A stretch of DNA of 64,000 nt, from NCBI GenBank assembly GCA_036937835.1, contig CM072869.1, forward strand, positions 6,091,501-6,155,500. Reading direction: 5' to 3'. This DNA is from Pampus argenteus (lineage: Eukaryota > Chordata > Actinopteri > Scombriformes > Stromateidae). The translations under genes and the position numbers were made by a program. Below, piece after piece: positions 19,679 to 32,518 of this stretch. Within the stretch, counting starts at the first letter, position 1; each line of letters starts with the position of its first letter. The notes beneath the pieces were generated by a model. It worked only from the letters and a program-made list of their open reading frames with translations. It did no database searches and had not been told where the DNA came from.

Positions 19679-22600
19679 CAGCCATGTGTTTGTAATCTCC
19701 ATTAAAGGAGGTCCACCAGCAGCAGGACAGACATATTAATTGTTTAGGAGGCTCGTTAAGTTCTCCACCTCATCTATAAAGTCAGTGGTTTACACACATT
19801 TTGAAATTTATATATTTTTTTAAAATTTGTTATTTCTTTATCAAAGTGTTTAAACTTTTTAGTTTAGCCTCTTAAAACTGTTTGGACAAACTTAACACTG
19901 TTAAAAGTTTCTATAAAAATCCCCTGTGGGCATTCAGTCTCTTTGTGGACTCGTGTATGAAGTTATCCAAAGTACAATAAAGACAACAACTCCCATGATG
20001 CCACACTACTCCACAATGACATCAAAATTCATCTTTTTGTTTGGGTTTTATTTGAGAGACCCCTAGTGGCAGAAAATGACTTATTGTGCATTTAAATAAA
20101 GAGCCACTACAAGATGATATAGAATATATAAATAATACTGGTCATAATGCAATGAGGTTTCCAACCTTAAAGCTACTTAAGGGGAAGTAAAAGGGTAAAT
20201 ATCAGAGGTGGAGTCCTGGTGTTATGGTGCAATTTTCTTCCTTACCTTGTGCTTAAAGCCTCGTAATAACCAGATCCAGCTGTTGTTCACTATAATGTGA
20301 TACAGACTTAGCCTGATCCAGTGTTTCTCAAACATTTCTTTGCCTGTGATCCTGTTTTAGGTCCCAAAATTGTCAATGACCACATCAGATGTTAGCTTGT
20401 ATACTTTTAAAAAAATATATATATTATTAGCATGGAGGGAAGAACACTTAATTGATTATTGAGACATTAGGACACACCTGTATTCCAAACAAATCTACAC
20501 CAATTCAACTAAAATGATTAGTTGTTTTGTGTGATCCAGTTGAAACTTTTTTCTTTCATCATACAGGATATGTTTTTTTTTGTTTCATAGACAAAACTTG
20601 AGAAAATATTTGGCAGAGCAGCATATAATGAAATATAAATTCAACATTAATATTAGGAATCTTCCATGACCCACATCTGCTAATCAATGAACCACATATA
20701 GAGTTCATCTGTAAGGTTGTGACACTCTGGTCCAGACTTTAGTGTGTATGTAGAAAGCCTCACATGCTGCTGTTTCACTTTTGCTGAATAATCATTATAA
20801 AAAGTAATTGGACACTCCTTAGTAACATGCATATCCTCTTCTCGTATTAGAAATGTGATGAAATTATGTGCTTATGTTTACTTAACAAGACATAAAGGAA
20901 CATGTTTTTTTTAGTCCAGATATGTCTACCGTACATTTGCACACGTACAGTAGTTCTCAAAGTTGTTTTTTTTTTTGTACGTCCTGATAAACTGAAAGGA
21001 AGTCTGCACTTCACTGACAAGCCAAAAGTCTCACTGTCAGCAACAGGCAGAGCTGTTTATAATAACAGTTTAATGAACGCAAAAAACCCCCAACATGTTT
21101 TCCTTTATAAGGACCAAGAGGATGAGTGAAATGTCACATCCTGACCATTTGGTCTTAGAGTGAGGAGTATTTACACTCTGAAAATACAAAAAAAAATCTT
21201 AAATACAGGTTGTTCTAGGATGGATGCTGATGATAGTAAGTTGTATCTTTTTCTATCCCATATTTATTGTTGCTATTTCACTTTTTTGGCATAAATACTG
21301 ACTAAATGTGTATTAATCCACAGTTGAAAATAGTCCCCAATGAATGCACAAGTTTACTTCTCTTTGTGTAACATTTGCTTAAAACTACAGTGTCCAGCTG
21401 TTTTAGGAAATTACTGAGGCGTTTAAATAAAGAACTAAAATTAAAATAACGTCCAAACCGTTTTTTTAAAGTCAAAGAGTCTTAAGAGCTGGATTAACAC
21501 TGTTGGTTTGTGGGATTTGCTGACACAATAAAACTATAGATTAACACTAGCATTGTCCTTTAAGCCATAGTAATTACAGTATTTAATTCAAATAATTAAA
21601 AAATATGAATATTGACGTTAATGCGTTGCACTGACTGGACAGTTAGAGTTGAAATGATTACTCGATTAATTGTTTGGTTGATTAACAGATAACCAGCAAC
21701 TATTTTCATAATTGACTAATAATTTGTAATTTTTTTTTCATAGAAAAATGCCAAAAATTCCCTGATTTCAGCATCTCAGATGTGAGAATTTGCTGCTTTT
21801 GTGTGTCGTATATCTTTTTTTGGAGTCATGGTTATAAAAAAAAGAGTGCAAATTGCATTTTAAATGATTAATCAATTACTAATATTTTATATTTGTTATG
21901 CAACAATACCTGTCAAGTCGGTAATATATATATGTAACGCAAAAATCCCAAGTTGTCTGACGGCATTACAGTCTGAACAACATTCAACAACTTTTATAGA
22001 TCCTCAATTTGTATGAAGGGAAAACAAAACCTGAATCAAAATAAAAGACGTGTAATATCATCTCCTGGCTGCTGTGACTCTCTCTGTCGGTGTAAATAAC
22101 CAGCGCTATATTTAAGGCCCAGTCCGTCTTCTCCATACTGCCACATTATTTATATCTTCCCCCCCTGTGCCACAGTAAACGGCCTCCTCCTTTGGGAGCA
22201 GTGGAACCGGTCGATAGGTCGATTTCAATCAGCTTTACGGTGTTTATGTTGCAGATTGATTATACTTCTGTACCCTCTAAATAAAATAAAAAAGTCTGAG
22301 CAGTTTGTTATACCCCACACACACATATGAATTTATACAATGGAGTCAGCATAAGATAAATATTCTTGACTGCAGGCTTTGATTTGTATTGAATTAGTAT
22401 AATTCTATTAACAGGAATACAGTCACTGCCTGATTGATTATCCGCTGCAGCAAAACACATTAAAGAGAGCGAGTAGAGTTATTTACTGAAACAAGTCTCT
22501 TCTCTTGTATTACTGTGAAATTAATCTCATGCAGCTAATTTAAACAATTAGTTATGAATGTTAAGACAACAAAACTATTGACAGGGTTTTGTTTGTGTGA

Positions 22601-24737
22601 GAAAATACTCTTTTAGAGGGCTGAAACAGCATGCTGCATGCATTAATGTGGATAATAAATCAGATCCACTTGGACACATTACCCGTCATAGATCCGTGCA
22701 GTCTGTCCTGTGTCCACTGTTTACTGGTGTGGAAGGGTCGCGTTGGCGCTTTTACATCCAGCATGGTGTCTTCTTCCTGTCCTGCACACATACACACACA
22801 CACATACGCACACACCCCTCTGCTTCTCCGGTAACTGGACCGCAGAGGTGGGGTGGAGGGTTGTGACAGAAATAAACACGTGATGAAGCCCCTGCCACTG
22901 CTCAGTCCCACCGACTACGATTCACACACACACACACACACACACAGACATATATACACACACACATACATACAGTACATACACTCCTACGTTTTCTACC
23001 TTCGCTCGCTTCCATCGAGGGGGAATTTTTACAGTAGGGGACATGGCAGGGCTGCTGTGTGGGACCAAAAGAAAGAAACAAGGTAATTAGGTTTTTTTTG
23101 TTAGGTTTTAGAGAACTTGGACATGGAAATAGGGAAGCAGGACCGGTTATCTTAGTGTACTGTAGGTTAATATCCAGCAATGTGTTGTGTCGGTTGCTAC
23201 TGAACATTATAGAGTTGACTGTCTGTGTCACCTTTCTGGACTGTATTGTATAGTTTTACCATTTTACACAGATTTTACTTGACTATTGAAGCCCCGTCCA
23301 GCAGCAAGGCAGTCAGATGTACAGAGCAGAGGAAGCAGCACAATTATGATGAAATGCAGCAAGCCTGCTCTGTAATTACAAAGCAAACTGCTGATCCGTA
23401 GTGAGATTCAGGCCTGCAGTAAAACACCGCCTCAGCTCTTATGAGAAGCTTGAATCAGATATGAAATCTGTAGGGACTCCTCCTCCACTGACTCCTCCCT
23501 GGTTAATTCTGTATATCCTCTTTTTGTAAATGCTTTAAAGTTGTGAGAAAAATCTATTTCGCATGCTTTTTAATGTGAAAAATGCTCAAAGTACAGCCTT
23601 TTTTTCCCCTCCCCATCTTCACCTCGGTTGTCCTCACAGGCTTTATAAATAGCAAAATCAATGAAATGACTTGAGATTTGAGACCATTGATTGTGTCCCA
23701 GTCTGTTGCAGGTCCTGGATGATAAAAGTAATGTTTGCCATTACAAGGAGAGAAACATCAAGTAAAAGTGTCTCATCGGAAATCGATTGTGTTCCCACCT
23801 GTCATTCAAATTTTGGCAATAATTAATTAGTATACATGTATTTTATAATATGTAATTTAGACTCAAATTATTCTAGCTAAAAAGTGTTTTTATCTAAAAA
23901 GTGTAATTATCTGAACTGGGTCGATTTAATATTGACCAATGATATATATAAAAAACCCCAAATGACTAAAAGTAAGTAAGATAATCATAACAATAATAAT
24001 AAACTGTATGTGTAGCATTACAATTAAAAAAACAAGAAATGTATAATAAAATAATGATATATTCATAGGAGCAGTGTGTGGGATTTAGCGACATCTAGTG
24101 GTGAGATCACAGATTGCAACCAGCTAATCCACTCATAGTTTTCAGTTTTTGCTTGATTCATTCTGTCTCTAAACTCTCTATCCTTCCTTTCAATTATTTA
24201 CGAGCGGGACTTTCAGTTAAGTGTTTTGCTGTAGCTGTGTTTTATTGAAATTAATGTCTTTTGTTGTTGTTGTTTTGTGTTGTTTTTGTCTCACTAGTGA
24301 GTGATCTCCATGAGGAGGGGAAGAATGCCATCAATGCTCCCATGCTTCCCGCAGGGACAGACATCCATCCAGAGGACACACTGCTGGGTATAAACATTGC
24401 ACATATAAAACACATTTTATTTAGATTTTAAAAACTACTTCTCTAATATTTAGTGGATAAAAACGAAGCTTTTGTCGGAATATGCTGGTTCATTTATGAC
24501 TGGAGGTTGCGGCAGTTTGACTGAAACTACATCTCAACCTCCCCAAACTGTTTTTGTGCAGTTGACTGTTAGAGGTTGCTAAGGTCACCGAGAGGAGTAT
24601 GGGTGTAACAAGTGTTGACTAATGGGTTGTGACAGTGGAGGAGCAGGAAATGAAAGTGCTTTACCTCATGTCACCATGTGAATCACTGTTGCCATGACAT
24701 ATTCTGTGACTGTATATTTGTGTTCATGTAAGACAAC

Positions 24738-24780
<43 letters not shown>

Positions 24781-27700
24781 GCATCCAAAGGTGGAGATAG
24801 ATGTTTAGGACATGAAATGCAAAAGTTGAATGTCACTTCAATCATCCACTCACATTATCTTCCTTAGAGGAAAACGCTGAGAGGTTCATGATTAACCCAA
24901 CGTCGCGGGATAATCCTAAATTTAAAGATCTACAGAAGGTAGTCTGGGTTCCTTTTTTTCTTCATCAGACATTATGATATATCTTCAGCATAATTAAAAC
25001 AGTAAACAATATGAAGATAAAGGTCCATAATAGGTTTGATTTGTACTCTATTCTGATGTTTGTCCAGGTCCTGATCGACTGGATCAACAGTGAGTTGGAG
25101 GAAGACCGGATCATCGTCAAAGACCTGGAGGAGGATTGTTATGATGGTCAAGTGCTTCAGAAGTTATTTGGTAAGAAATATATATGTTTATCTCTGCCAT
25201 CACAGACCTCACAACGTGTTTAGGAAATATTTGTACATTTGTTCGGCTAATTTAGGCCATCAACAAGTCATGGGCAAATATTAAAATGTAGTATAAAGTA
25301 TTGACTTCCTCATCACATTGATGCGTATTATTATGTAGTCCAGTGTCGTATGTGTATGTGCTCCAGTGACCTTGGTTTCCCCCTTGTGTCTGTTATTTGT
25401 TACAGCAGGTTGAAAACTTTCCCTTTTTAGATGACACCTAGTCAACCCCATGCTAGAAATGAATATCCTCTCATATCCTAAATACAATCAAACTAAAAAA
25501 ACAAGACACTTTTATGTATTAGCTATGTATTCAGGAGGGGTGCTCTAGCAGTATTTATAAGATACAGCTATTTATATAGAGATAGAATTCAGAGGAAAAA
25601 GGCTGCTTATTCCTCCCACATATTGTCCCCTCGTTCTGTCGTTATCTCAGCCTGATGAAATCATCATTTGTCAAATATTTATACAAGAAAAAAACAAAAC
25701 AAAACAATAACTTATTTGTAATTATAGGACTGACATTTGGTCATAACTATTAAAATACACAGCAGGAAGCTTTTTGTAAAGCTCTCTTATCACTTTTGTG
25801 CTTTGTCTTTTAATAACATCACCACCCATTTTACATTTTTTGTTCTTTCTTTATCATTGCTGCTGGTTTCTTTTTCTTTTTGCTGCTCCCAAATCTTTTT
25901 TCTTTCCTTTTGCTTCCTTTGCAAGTCACATTTGTTGTCTGCAGCCACCGCATTTGTAAATTTTTAAGATCATCATGTCCTTATTTTCCAAAAAACAGAA
26001 TGAGAATTCACAGTGATGCCGACACCGGGAAAACATTTAGTTGTGCACTTTGAAACATAAAAAAAAATAAACATTTTTTTCATCAGTTGACCGATTTTAG
26101 ATTGCTTCGCCTTTTTAAATCTGCAGCCCACGCGCCTGAAGCAAGCTACTGTGATACAACACTGCTGCATGATGCAGTTTTTCATGATTGCATATATATG
26201 TTTTACTTGACATGATCGTGTCTCCTCTTTCTCCTGTCGTTGACAGAAAAGTTGTCGGGCAGGAAGCTGAACGTGGCCGAGGTGACCCAGTCAGAGATCG
26301 GCCAGAAGCAGAAGCTTCAGACGGTTTTGGAGTCTGTTAACGAGCTTCTGCGTCCTCACGGCTGGACCATCGAGTGGAGCGTGGACTGTGAGTTTCCGTG
26401 AATCACCGCCTAACACATAATTGATTCACTTAATTTGCATTACAAATGGAGAGTATTTAATCCTGTACATAAGGATTTCCCATCGGAGCTAATGGCATAG
26501 TTGTATTAATGCACGCTTCATTAATTGCTCATTTGCAGCTTTCCCATTTTCCTTTAGTCTGTGATAAAGCACTGAGTGTTACACCTTTTTATCTTTGGAA
26601 AATTGCTTACATTATCTTTGCCTCGCTGTGTGTGTGAAAGAGCTGAAAGTCTCTTTATGATTTACTGTTTCCAGCTATCCATTCAAAGAACCTGGTGGCT
26701 ATAGTCTATCTGCTGGTGGCTCTCGCCATGCACTTCCAGGCCCCCATCAGACTGCCGGAGCATGTCTCTGTACAGTTGGTGGTGATCAAGGTAACACAAT
26801 TTAATCATCATTATGTGCATTGATGTAGGGATGGATACAGAGATTAGTTTATATATATAGTCAGGTTATGGCTAAATTAAATGTTCCTGTCATCTCCTGT
26901 TATTTTTTTTCTCTTGTGCGTGTGTAAATTTTCATAATCAACATTTTGAGTTTTTCCTCTCGTGAAGCAACTGAATCATTTTGATTTTGTTTGAGTAGAA
27001 ACGAGAGGGCATCCTGCAGACTGCTGTAGTGACCAAGGAGCTGACGAGCACCACAGAGTAAGAACTAATACGGTTTCCATTATAATTTTTCCCACAACGT
27101 CTTCACATTTCAGTTGTCACTTTTTAATAACAGTTAAATATTAATAGTGTTTATAGTGTTAGTTTAGAAACAGAGTAGTTTTTCTTATTCTGTCTCATTC
27201 TTTTGCTTTCCAGAATGATGATGGGGCGATTTGGTGAGTTTTACAGTATTATGGAAATGTCCTGTTACTTTTAAGTGTTTCTATATTTATCTACTTAAAT
27301 AAGTTAATAATTAATTTCCATGTGACACTCATGTCTGTACATGAAATATGAAACTTGGAGTCCAAAAAAAACTCCAAACCTACCAGCATCTTTTAAAGCT
27401 TACTAACTAACATGTTACATCTAATAGGTTTAATACATGAAAAAACACAAGATGAGCTAGTTAATGAGCTTTAGATGTGCTACCTTCAGACAGAACCAGG
27501 CTAGCTGTTTCCCCTTGTTTCCAGTCTTTATGCTAAGCTAAGCTAACCAGCTGCTGGCTGAAGAGTCTTGGCAAAAATAAGTAAACCATCATATTTCTCC
27601 AAATGTCAAACTGTTCTTTTAAATATTAATAACCTTTTGAATTCTTTATAATAGAGAGGGATGCATTCGACACTTTGTTGGATCACGCACCTGACAAGCT

Positions 27701-30700
27701 CAACGTGGTAAAAACGGTAAAAAAAACAACTTTTTTTTTATTTGGTTATTGAAAATAAAAAATTATCACTTTTTTTATATGTATAAAATAATTGAAATAT
27801 ATTTAATTTTTCCTGTTTCTAGTCGCTCATCACCTTTGTGAACAAACATCTGAACAAGCTGAATCTGGAGGTTACTGAGCTGGAATCTCAGGTAATAATA
27901 ATAATATAATAATTATAATAATAATCATTATAATTATTATTAATTAGTAACATGATCATAAGTACTATACATGTTATGTAAGAGGTTTTCATCTCTTCTC
28001 ATCTTTCTTTTACTAACGTTTACATCACATCTCAGATTTTCATTTTGAAACAGATATAATGTCTACTTGTGCAGTTTAAATATTGAATGTGCTGTTTATC
28101 TTGTGTGTGTGTGTGCGTGCGTGTGTGTGTGTGTGTGCGTGTGTGTGTTCAGTTTGCTGATGGAGTGTACCTCATATTGTTGATGGGGCTGCTGGAAGAC
28201 TACTTTGTCCCTCTGTACAACTTCTTCCTCACCCCCGAGAGCTTCGAGCAGAAGGTGACTTCAGTCTCAGAAAGAGAAATCTGTTGCTCAGCATGCAGAT
28301 TGTTTATCAGCGTACTGAGTTTCTATATTGTTTCCCCTTCAGGTGCACAACGTGGCGTTTGCCTTCGAACTGATGCAGGACGGAGGCCTGAAGAAACCCA
28401 AAGCCAGACCAGAAGGTAATCTATTGTTGGACATATGACGTTATTATAAACTCAGATTATGGCTCTCTTGCATTGACAGGGGAGCACTTTTAAAGCCTTT
28501 GTTGAATGTCATATTCAGGTCAGTCATATTAAAGGTTGTCCAGTAGGTGGAAACCTTGCCTTGCCTTTAAACTCTAAAACTGGCTGGATGGTGCTGAGTT
28601 CATTCAGCCCTCAGCTGTACTTTGTTGTATAATTCGAACAAACTTTAGCAGAATGTAGCAGCTCATCCATAAAAGATGAAAGTAGCATTTAAATTTTATA
28701 TTTGACCCTTCATAATCTGCCTACCTCCTGCAGAGTTAGAAATATTATTATAGAAAAGTCAGGGTGGGAAAATTGTCGTTTCAAAATGACTGATCACCCA
28801 CTTAAATTGTAATCAGTATTTTATTACATTGAAACACTCTATTAAATTTCAGTTTCTGGGCAGCCCCTTGAAACCATAAAATATGAATGAATGAATTGTT
28901 ATTATTATGTTATTCTCAGCACAGACAGGCTTACAATTCATCACAAATTTGCTTTAAGCCAAATCAAAAATTATGCGCATATGCTTTTTTTTTTTTTTTC
29001 AAACAATCCAAACAAAAAAAGTCTAAAAATAAAGAAAACCAATCATGTGGAAGTAAGAATGTATTTTATTTATTAAATTGGTAATTTAACATTCAGTACA
29101 GGTAGTGCACATCCTAGTTTAGAGCCATAAATACCTGTTCAAATGTCTCAACACTGTATATGTAATCATATTAATGAACTGTACAGTTTAGTACTCTCTC
29201 GTAAATAATATACTTTTCACAGCTACTGCATCTATTATTTACTCCTATATATATTTTATGGTTTTAAATGTGTTTATTCACATCTTGTCCCACATTATCA
29301 TGTCTCATGTTGCTCTACAGTAATATTTTATTTACCACATCCAACATCCATATATTCTACAACTCACACTGTACATACTTTTAAATTTTTTTTCTTTTTT
29401 TTGTTTATTTTTCTTTTGCCTTAATTTGCTCTTTCAATGATCCTATTTTTTTTTTTTAAATTATGTATATTTTTTATCATGGATTTATCTATTGTATTAT
29501 ACTTGCACTATTAAGATGGTCGGTCTACATTTTACTGCACATTTTCATATGTGACAAATAAATGTTAAAATCATAAACTACGAGAGATTTTTAAGATGTG
29601 TAAATATTATTTCTCTCCTTGCTGTGTTAAAGCCATAAAAAGAAACACCTTTCCCTCCTAAAAACTAAATTTTTTTTTGCAGTAATTGGAATCATTATAG
29701 CTCCATTATCTTTCTTCATATATCGTTACAGCTGCATCACTGCACTCCTGCTACAGCACATGAGTTCTAATAAGCACATTGTTTCCTCAGGTTTGTGCAC
29801 ATCTGCAGGTTCATTATAAAACTCTTTAAGTAGAGATTCACACCAGCAGGGAAAAATGCAGATTTTTAAGAATCTTAAGGCATCCTAGTTTGAATTGTGA
29901 TGCAATACCACTGCTGTAACAAAATGGTGTCTGGCTAGAATCACTTATGAGAAATTACAGTAAGAAAATAAGCATGCAAGTAGTACGCTGTGACGCTGAC
30001 AAACAGAGCAGATAATCTAAGAGCAGATAATAAGAATCTCTCCAGGGAAGAAGTAATACAACATATGATGATCATTTGCAAATTCTCAGGGAGCTATTTT
30101 AAGCTTGATTTGATTTCCAAAAATTACAAATAACATTTTTAAAGTAAAGTGGTCCAACAGTAATCATGAAGGAGTCTTTTTTTTTTTTTTTTTTTTGCAT
30201 TGTGCTGTAAATATGATTTCTATGGTAGCACAGCCCATTTATTTGTTGCCTAGGTGCTGCTAGAGGTAGAAGTTATACATTTTTGCCTTGGATATAGATA
30301 TATGGATATAGTGTCAGAGGTGTTCCTGTTCATGCCTAATGAAAGCTCAGTGGTGCATGAAGCAAAAAAAAGCGGACTAAATCTAAGGCTAGCTTCAGCC
30401 CTCTGCTAATCTGGATGAGTATAAAATGATTTAATCGTGCGGCTCTTCTTGACTTTCCAAATGTTATCAGACTGAATGGATCAAGTTCTAGTAGTAATAT
30501 GAGTCATTTCATCGGGTTGTGATGCTCAAAAAACTATATCCACCATTTTACAGCTGCTCAGTTTCCCATGATTGTGTGCAGGAAAAATGCAGTTTGGGCC
30601 AAAGTGCATCACACGATGAGCCCGGAAGTTTTAATTGCATGGTTTGTCAAATTGGCTTCGGAACAATGGTGCATTTCCTTGGGTTTTTGCAGATATTAAA

Positions 30701-30839
30701 GGTCTTTTCTTCCTGATGATAATGATTTCTTCTGTCTTCCTTGTTTTTGTTTTTCTTAACAGATGTTGTCAACCTGAACCTCAAGTCCACCCTCAGAGTC
30801 CTCTACAACCTGTTCACCAACTACAAAAACTCTGAGTGA
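18873..30839 (+). CDS. parvb: Beta-parvin
   Basis: A focal-adhesion adaptor that binds integrin-linked kinase and paxillin in the ILK-PINCH-parvin complex and links integrins to actin. Thirteen exons: 18873-18978, 24298-24387, 24868-24938, 25068-25170, 26247-26387, 26675-26790, 26999-27057, 27214-27233 (20-bp microexon), 27655-27716, 27823-27891, 28153-28254, 28343-28415 and 30763-30839. All phases agree and give 362 residues (human 364). The N-terminus has the parvin signature MKKDESFLGKLGGTL followed by a basic run. CH1 spans about residues 87-195 (LIDWIN, EKLSGRKLNVAEVTQSEIGQ). CH2 spans about 253-360 (LITFVNKHLNKLNLEVTELE, DGVYLILLMGLLEDYFVPLY). EMMMGRFERDAFD and KKPKARPEDVVNLNLKS favour beta- over alpha-parvin. 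An alternative phase-compatible first exon lies at 23043-23082. Confidence 0.96.
19604..19673. repeat. (GT)n microsatellite, about 35 units
   Basis: Uninterrupted 70-bp alternating GT tract in parvb intron 1, likely to be length-polymorphic. Confidence 0.95.
21637..21905 (+). repeat. Copy of the 'gattactcgattaatt' dispersed repeat
   Basis: Contains gaaatgattactcgattaatt, cagcaactattttcataattg, aaaatgccaaaaattccctg and gagaatttgctgctttt. These blocks recur in the same order in the copy at 49771-50070. Confidence 0.75.
22925..22975. repeat. (CA)n and related microsatellite
   Basis: A CA tract (about 22925-22947) followed by tatatacacacacacat sequence, about 70 bp upstream of the alternative parvb first exon. 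Confidence 0.85.
23043..23082 (+). CDS. parvb: Candidate alternative first coding exon of parvb
   Basis: ATG at 23043, with G at -3 and G at +4, opens 13 codons (MAGLLCGTKRKKQ) plus one base, then AAG|GTAATT. The split-codon phase is 1, the same as the standard first exon, so it would join the exon at 24298 in frame to give ...KKQ-VSDLHEEG. The product would swap the first 35 residues, including the DESFLGKLGGTL motif, for a short basic leader. Parvins are known to use alternative first exons. No transcript evidence is available here. Confidence 0.5.
24069..24125 (+). repeat. Fragment of a 'gatttagcgacatctagtggtgag' teleost repeat
   Basis: The words gtgtgggatttagcgacatc, tagtggtgagatcac and agattgcaacc form a motif I recognise as widespread in percomorph genomes. 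Its family is unknown to me. Confidence 0.55.
24741..24778. repeat. (AT)n microsatellite
   Basis: Uninterrupted 38-bp tract in parvb intron 2. Confidence 0.95.
27365..27625 (+). repeat. Dispersed teleost repeat ('ctagctgtttccccttgtttcc' family)
   Basis: Contains gctagctgtttccccttgtt, tccagtctttatgctaagct and aagctaaccagctgctggct, then aaatgtcaaactgttctttt. These are hallmark blocks of an abundant percomorph interspersed repeat. It lies in the parvb intron after the 20-bp exon. Confidence 0.7.
28102..28148 (+). repeat. parvb: (TG)n tract abutting the acceptor of parvb exon 11
   Basis: A TG/CG alternating run fills the place where the polypyrimidine tract should be, followed directly by TTCAG and exon 11 at 28153. 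In other genes (CFTR exon 9 is the classic case) UG repeats next to a weak acceptor bind TDP-43 and promote exon skipping. Confidence 0.9.
28416..30762. other. parvb: parvb last intron (2.3 kb)
   Basis: AT-rich with poly-T runs at about 28986-29000 and 30178-30196. The segment at about 29270-29575 ends in 'gtgacaaataaatgtt', like the 3' tail of a fish non-LTR retrotransposon, but no coding relic is visible. I see no other feature. Confidence 0.5.
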
Positions 30840-31291
30840 CTTCTCCAAGTTTCACTCCTGATATTTCTCTGAAAGCTTTCCCGTGCCTGTGCTGATATTA
30901 CGCATTACAGTCTGGACACTGGAGGAGATCGACTGGGACTGAAAGTCATCATTAAATGGGACTTGAAGAGACCCAGGGGGAGTAGCCTGAAAAAAAAATC
31001 TCTGAATGTTAGTATTTAATCTTCCCCAAATGTCAGGATTTATTTATTCCTTCCTAACATGTTAACTGCAACCTAGGAAACTCCTGAACCCTGCAGCCTG
31101 CAATTGAATACTCAGTAATCACTGGAAAAAAAGATGTATGAGAGCACAATGTTAAAACTGAAAACATGGAAGAGCAGTTTGTGTGTTAAAGTCAACATAT
31201 TTGAATCCGTTGCAGAATATTCAAAAAGGTTGAAAATGCTTGATATTGTGTAATATTATCCAGAAATGCTTTGTATAAAAAACTAAATGAG

Positions 31292-31728
31292 TAGTTTGTC
31301 ATCTTGGGAAATATTATTTGCTTTTCTTACCGAGAGTAAGGTGAGATCGGTACTTCTCCTTATGCTGGGATTTAGCTGCTGTCTCCTTCAGCCGTGTTGA
31401 ATAACAAACAGGATTATCAAAATGTCAAATCTTTTAGCTTCCTTCGTTCGTATCTCTCCAGCTAACCTCATATACGATATAATGTTAGCTGTCCTTCTTT
31501 AGCTGGTTGTTTCTCTCTGACAGAGTGTGACAGTAGCTTCAGTAGTTTGGTTTTTAGGTTTCTGCAATTTTACAAAGCACTTTTGTTTGAGATTATTTCA
31601 GGCAAACCCGGTTTTAACTCAGTTTTTACTTAGAGCAGAGCTGTTGTTGCTCCTGCAACTTCATAATTGTCCGACAGAAACAACAGTGCTAATCTTTTAA
31701 TAAGCGTATTTCCCAAAATGTCAAACTA
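31292..31728. mobile_element. MITE-like element with 22-bp terminal inverted repeats
   Basis: Left end 31292-31313 and the reverse complement of right end 31707-31728 match at 20 of 22 positions (core tagtttg.cat.ttgggaaata). The interior is non-coding. Similar words (aataagcgtatttcccaaaa) are common in percomorph genomes. Superfamily not assigned; no clear target duplication is seen. Confidence 0.7.
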
Positions 31729-32313
31729 TTTCTTTGAGAAACTTGAAAAATGCTGTTTATTATTATATATTATCTAAAAAATGCCTTGTATAATCTTATA
31801 ATAGCTTTATATAATCACTTTTCTTAGACCTGTGAATGGTTCTTGTTTACTCTGAACTATGCACAACCAAAAACACAAGCCATATTTAAAAGCTGATGCT
31901 GTTGCCTCCTGCCTTAAGTGCAGTCTCGAGGGTCCCAGTCAGAGTATACATGTTTGTATTGACCGGCCTTTCAGACGAGTCCCAGAGGAGGCCTGGACCT
32001 CTCCCTGCTCTCCTGAAGCAGAGCTGGCCCTACGGCGCTACCTGGAGACCTGCTAAAGATGTACAGCGCGCGAGCCTGGCTGAATTATTGAGAGTGGATG
32101 AGTCAATCGAGACTGCTCTCACACTGGATGGCTCACCCCTGTGCATTTTTTTTTTTTTTAAATCTACTTATCAAGAAATAAATGCCTGGAATCAAACAGA
32201 ATGAGTATTTCATTTTATCTCGTAGTGGTTAGATTTGACTTGGCTGCAATTTGGGTTTAGCTAAAGGAATTATGGGTTTATTTTAGGCCTTTATTTTCTT
32301 GTCTTATAACTTT

Positions 32314-32327
32314 GTTGCTATGGTAAC
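32314..32327. promoter_or_regulatory. RFX X-box-like motif
   Basis: GTTGCTATGGTAAC is a near-perfect inverted-repeat X-box (GTYRCC-RGYAAC type). It lies 1.45 kb upstream of the parvg ATG. RFX binding is inferred from the motif. Confidence 0.35.
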
Positions 32328-32460
32328 CTTCCACATCCCCCCCCCCCCCCCAAATTGCCCCTTTCGTCTGGCTGATGGGTGGTCCCTCTTTCTTTTCTTC
32401 AACAAGGCCGGTGCACATACAGAGCTTGCTTTGTGATTTCTCTCTTTTCCTTTCTTTCAT

Positions 32461-32476
32461 TGTGTGTGTTTGTGTT

Positions 32477-32518
<42 letters not shown>
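32461..32518. repeat. (TG)n microsatellite
   Basis: TG tract with TTTG interruptions in its first half, in the parvb-parvg spacer. Confidence 0.95.

Larger units (their letters stand above)
18979..24297. other. parvb: parvb intron 1
   Basis: A 5.3-kb intron. It contains a long (GT)n tract, CA-rich tracts at about 22784-22815 and 22925-22975, and dispersed repeats near 20000-20100, 21637-21905 and 24069-24125. It also holds the candidate alternative first exon at 23043-23082. Confidence 0.7.

Noticed and set aside
29270..29575. LINE 3' tail in the last parvb intron
   Set aside because: Only tail-like AT-rich sequence is present, with no reverse-transcriptase relic or tandem tail repeat, so it is mentioned in the intron entry but not called.
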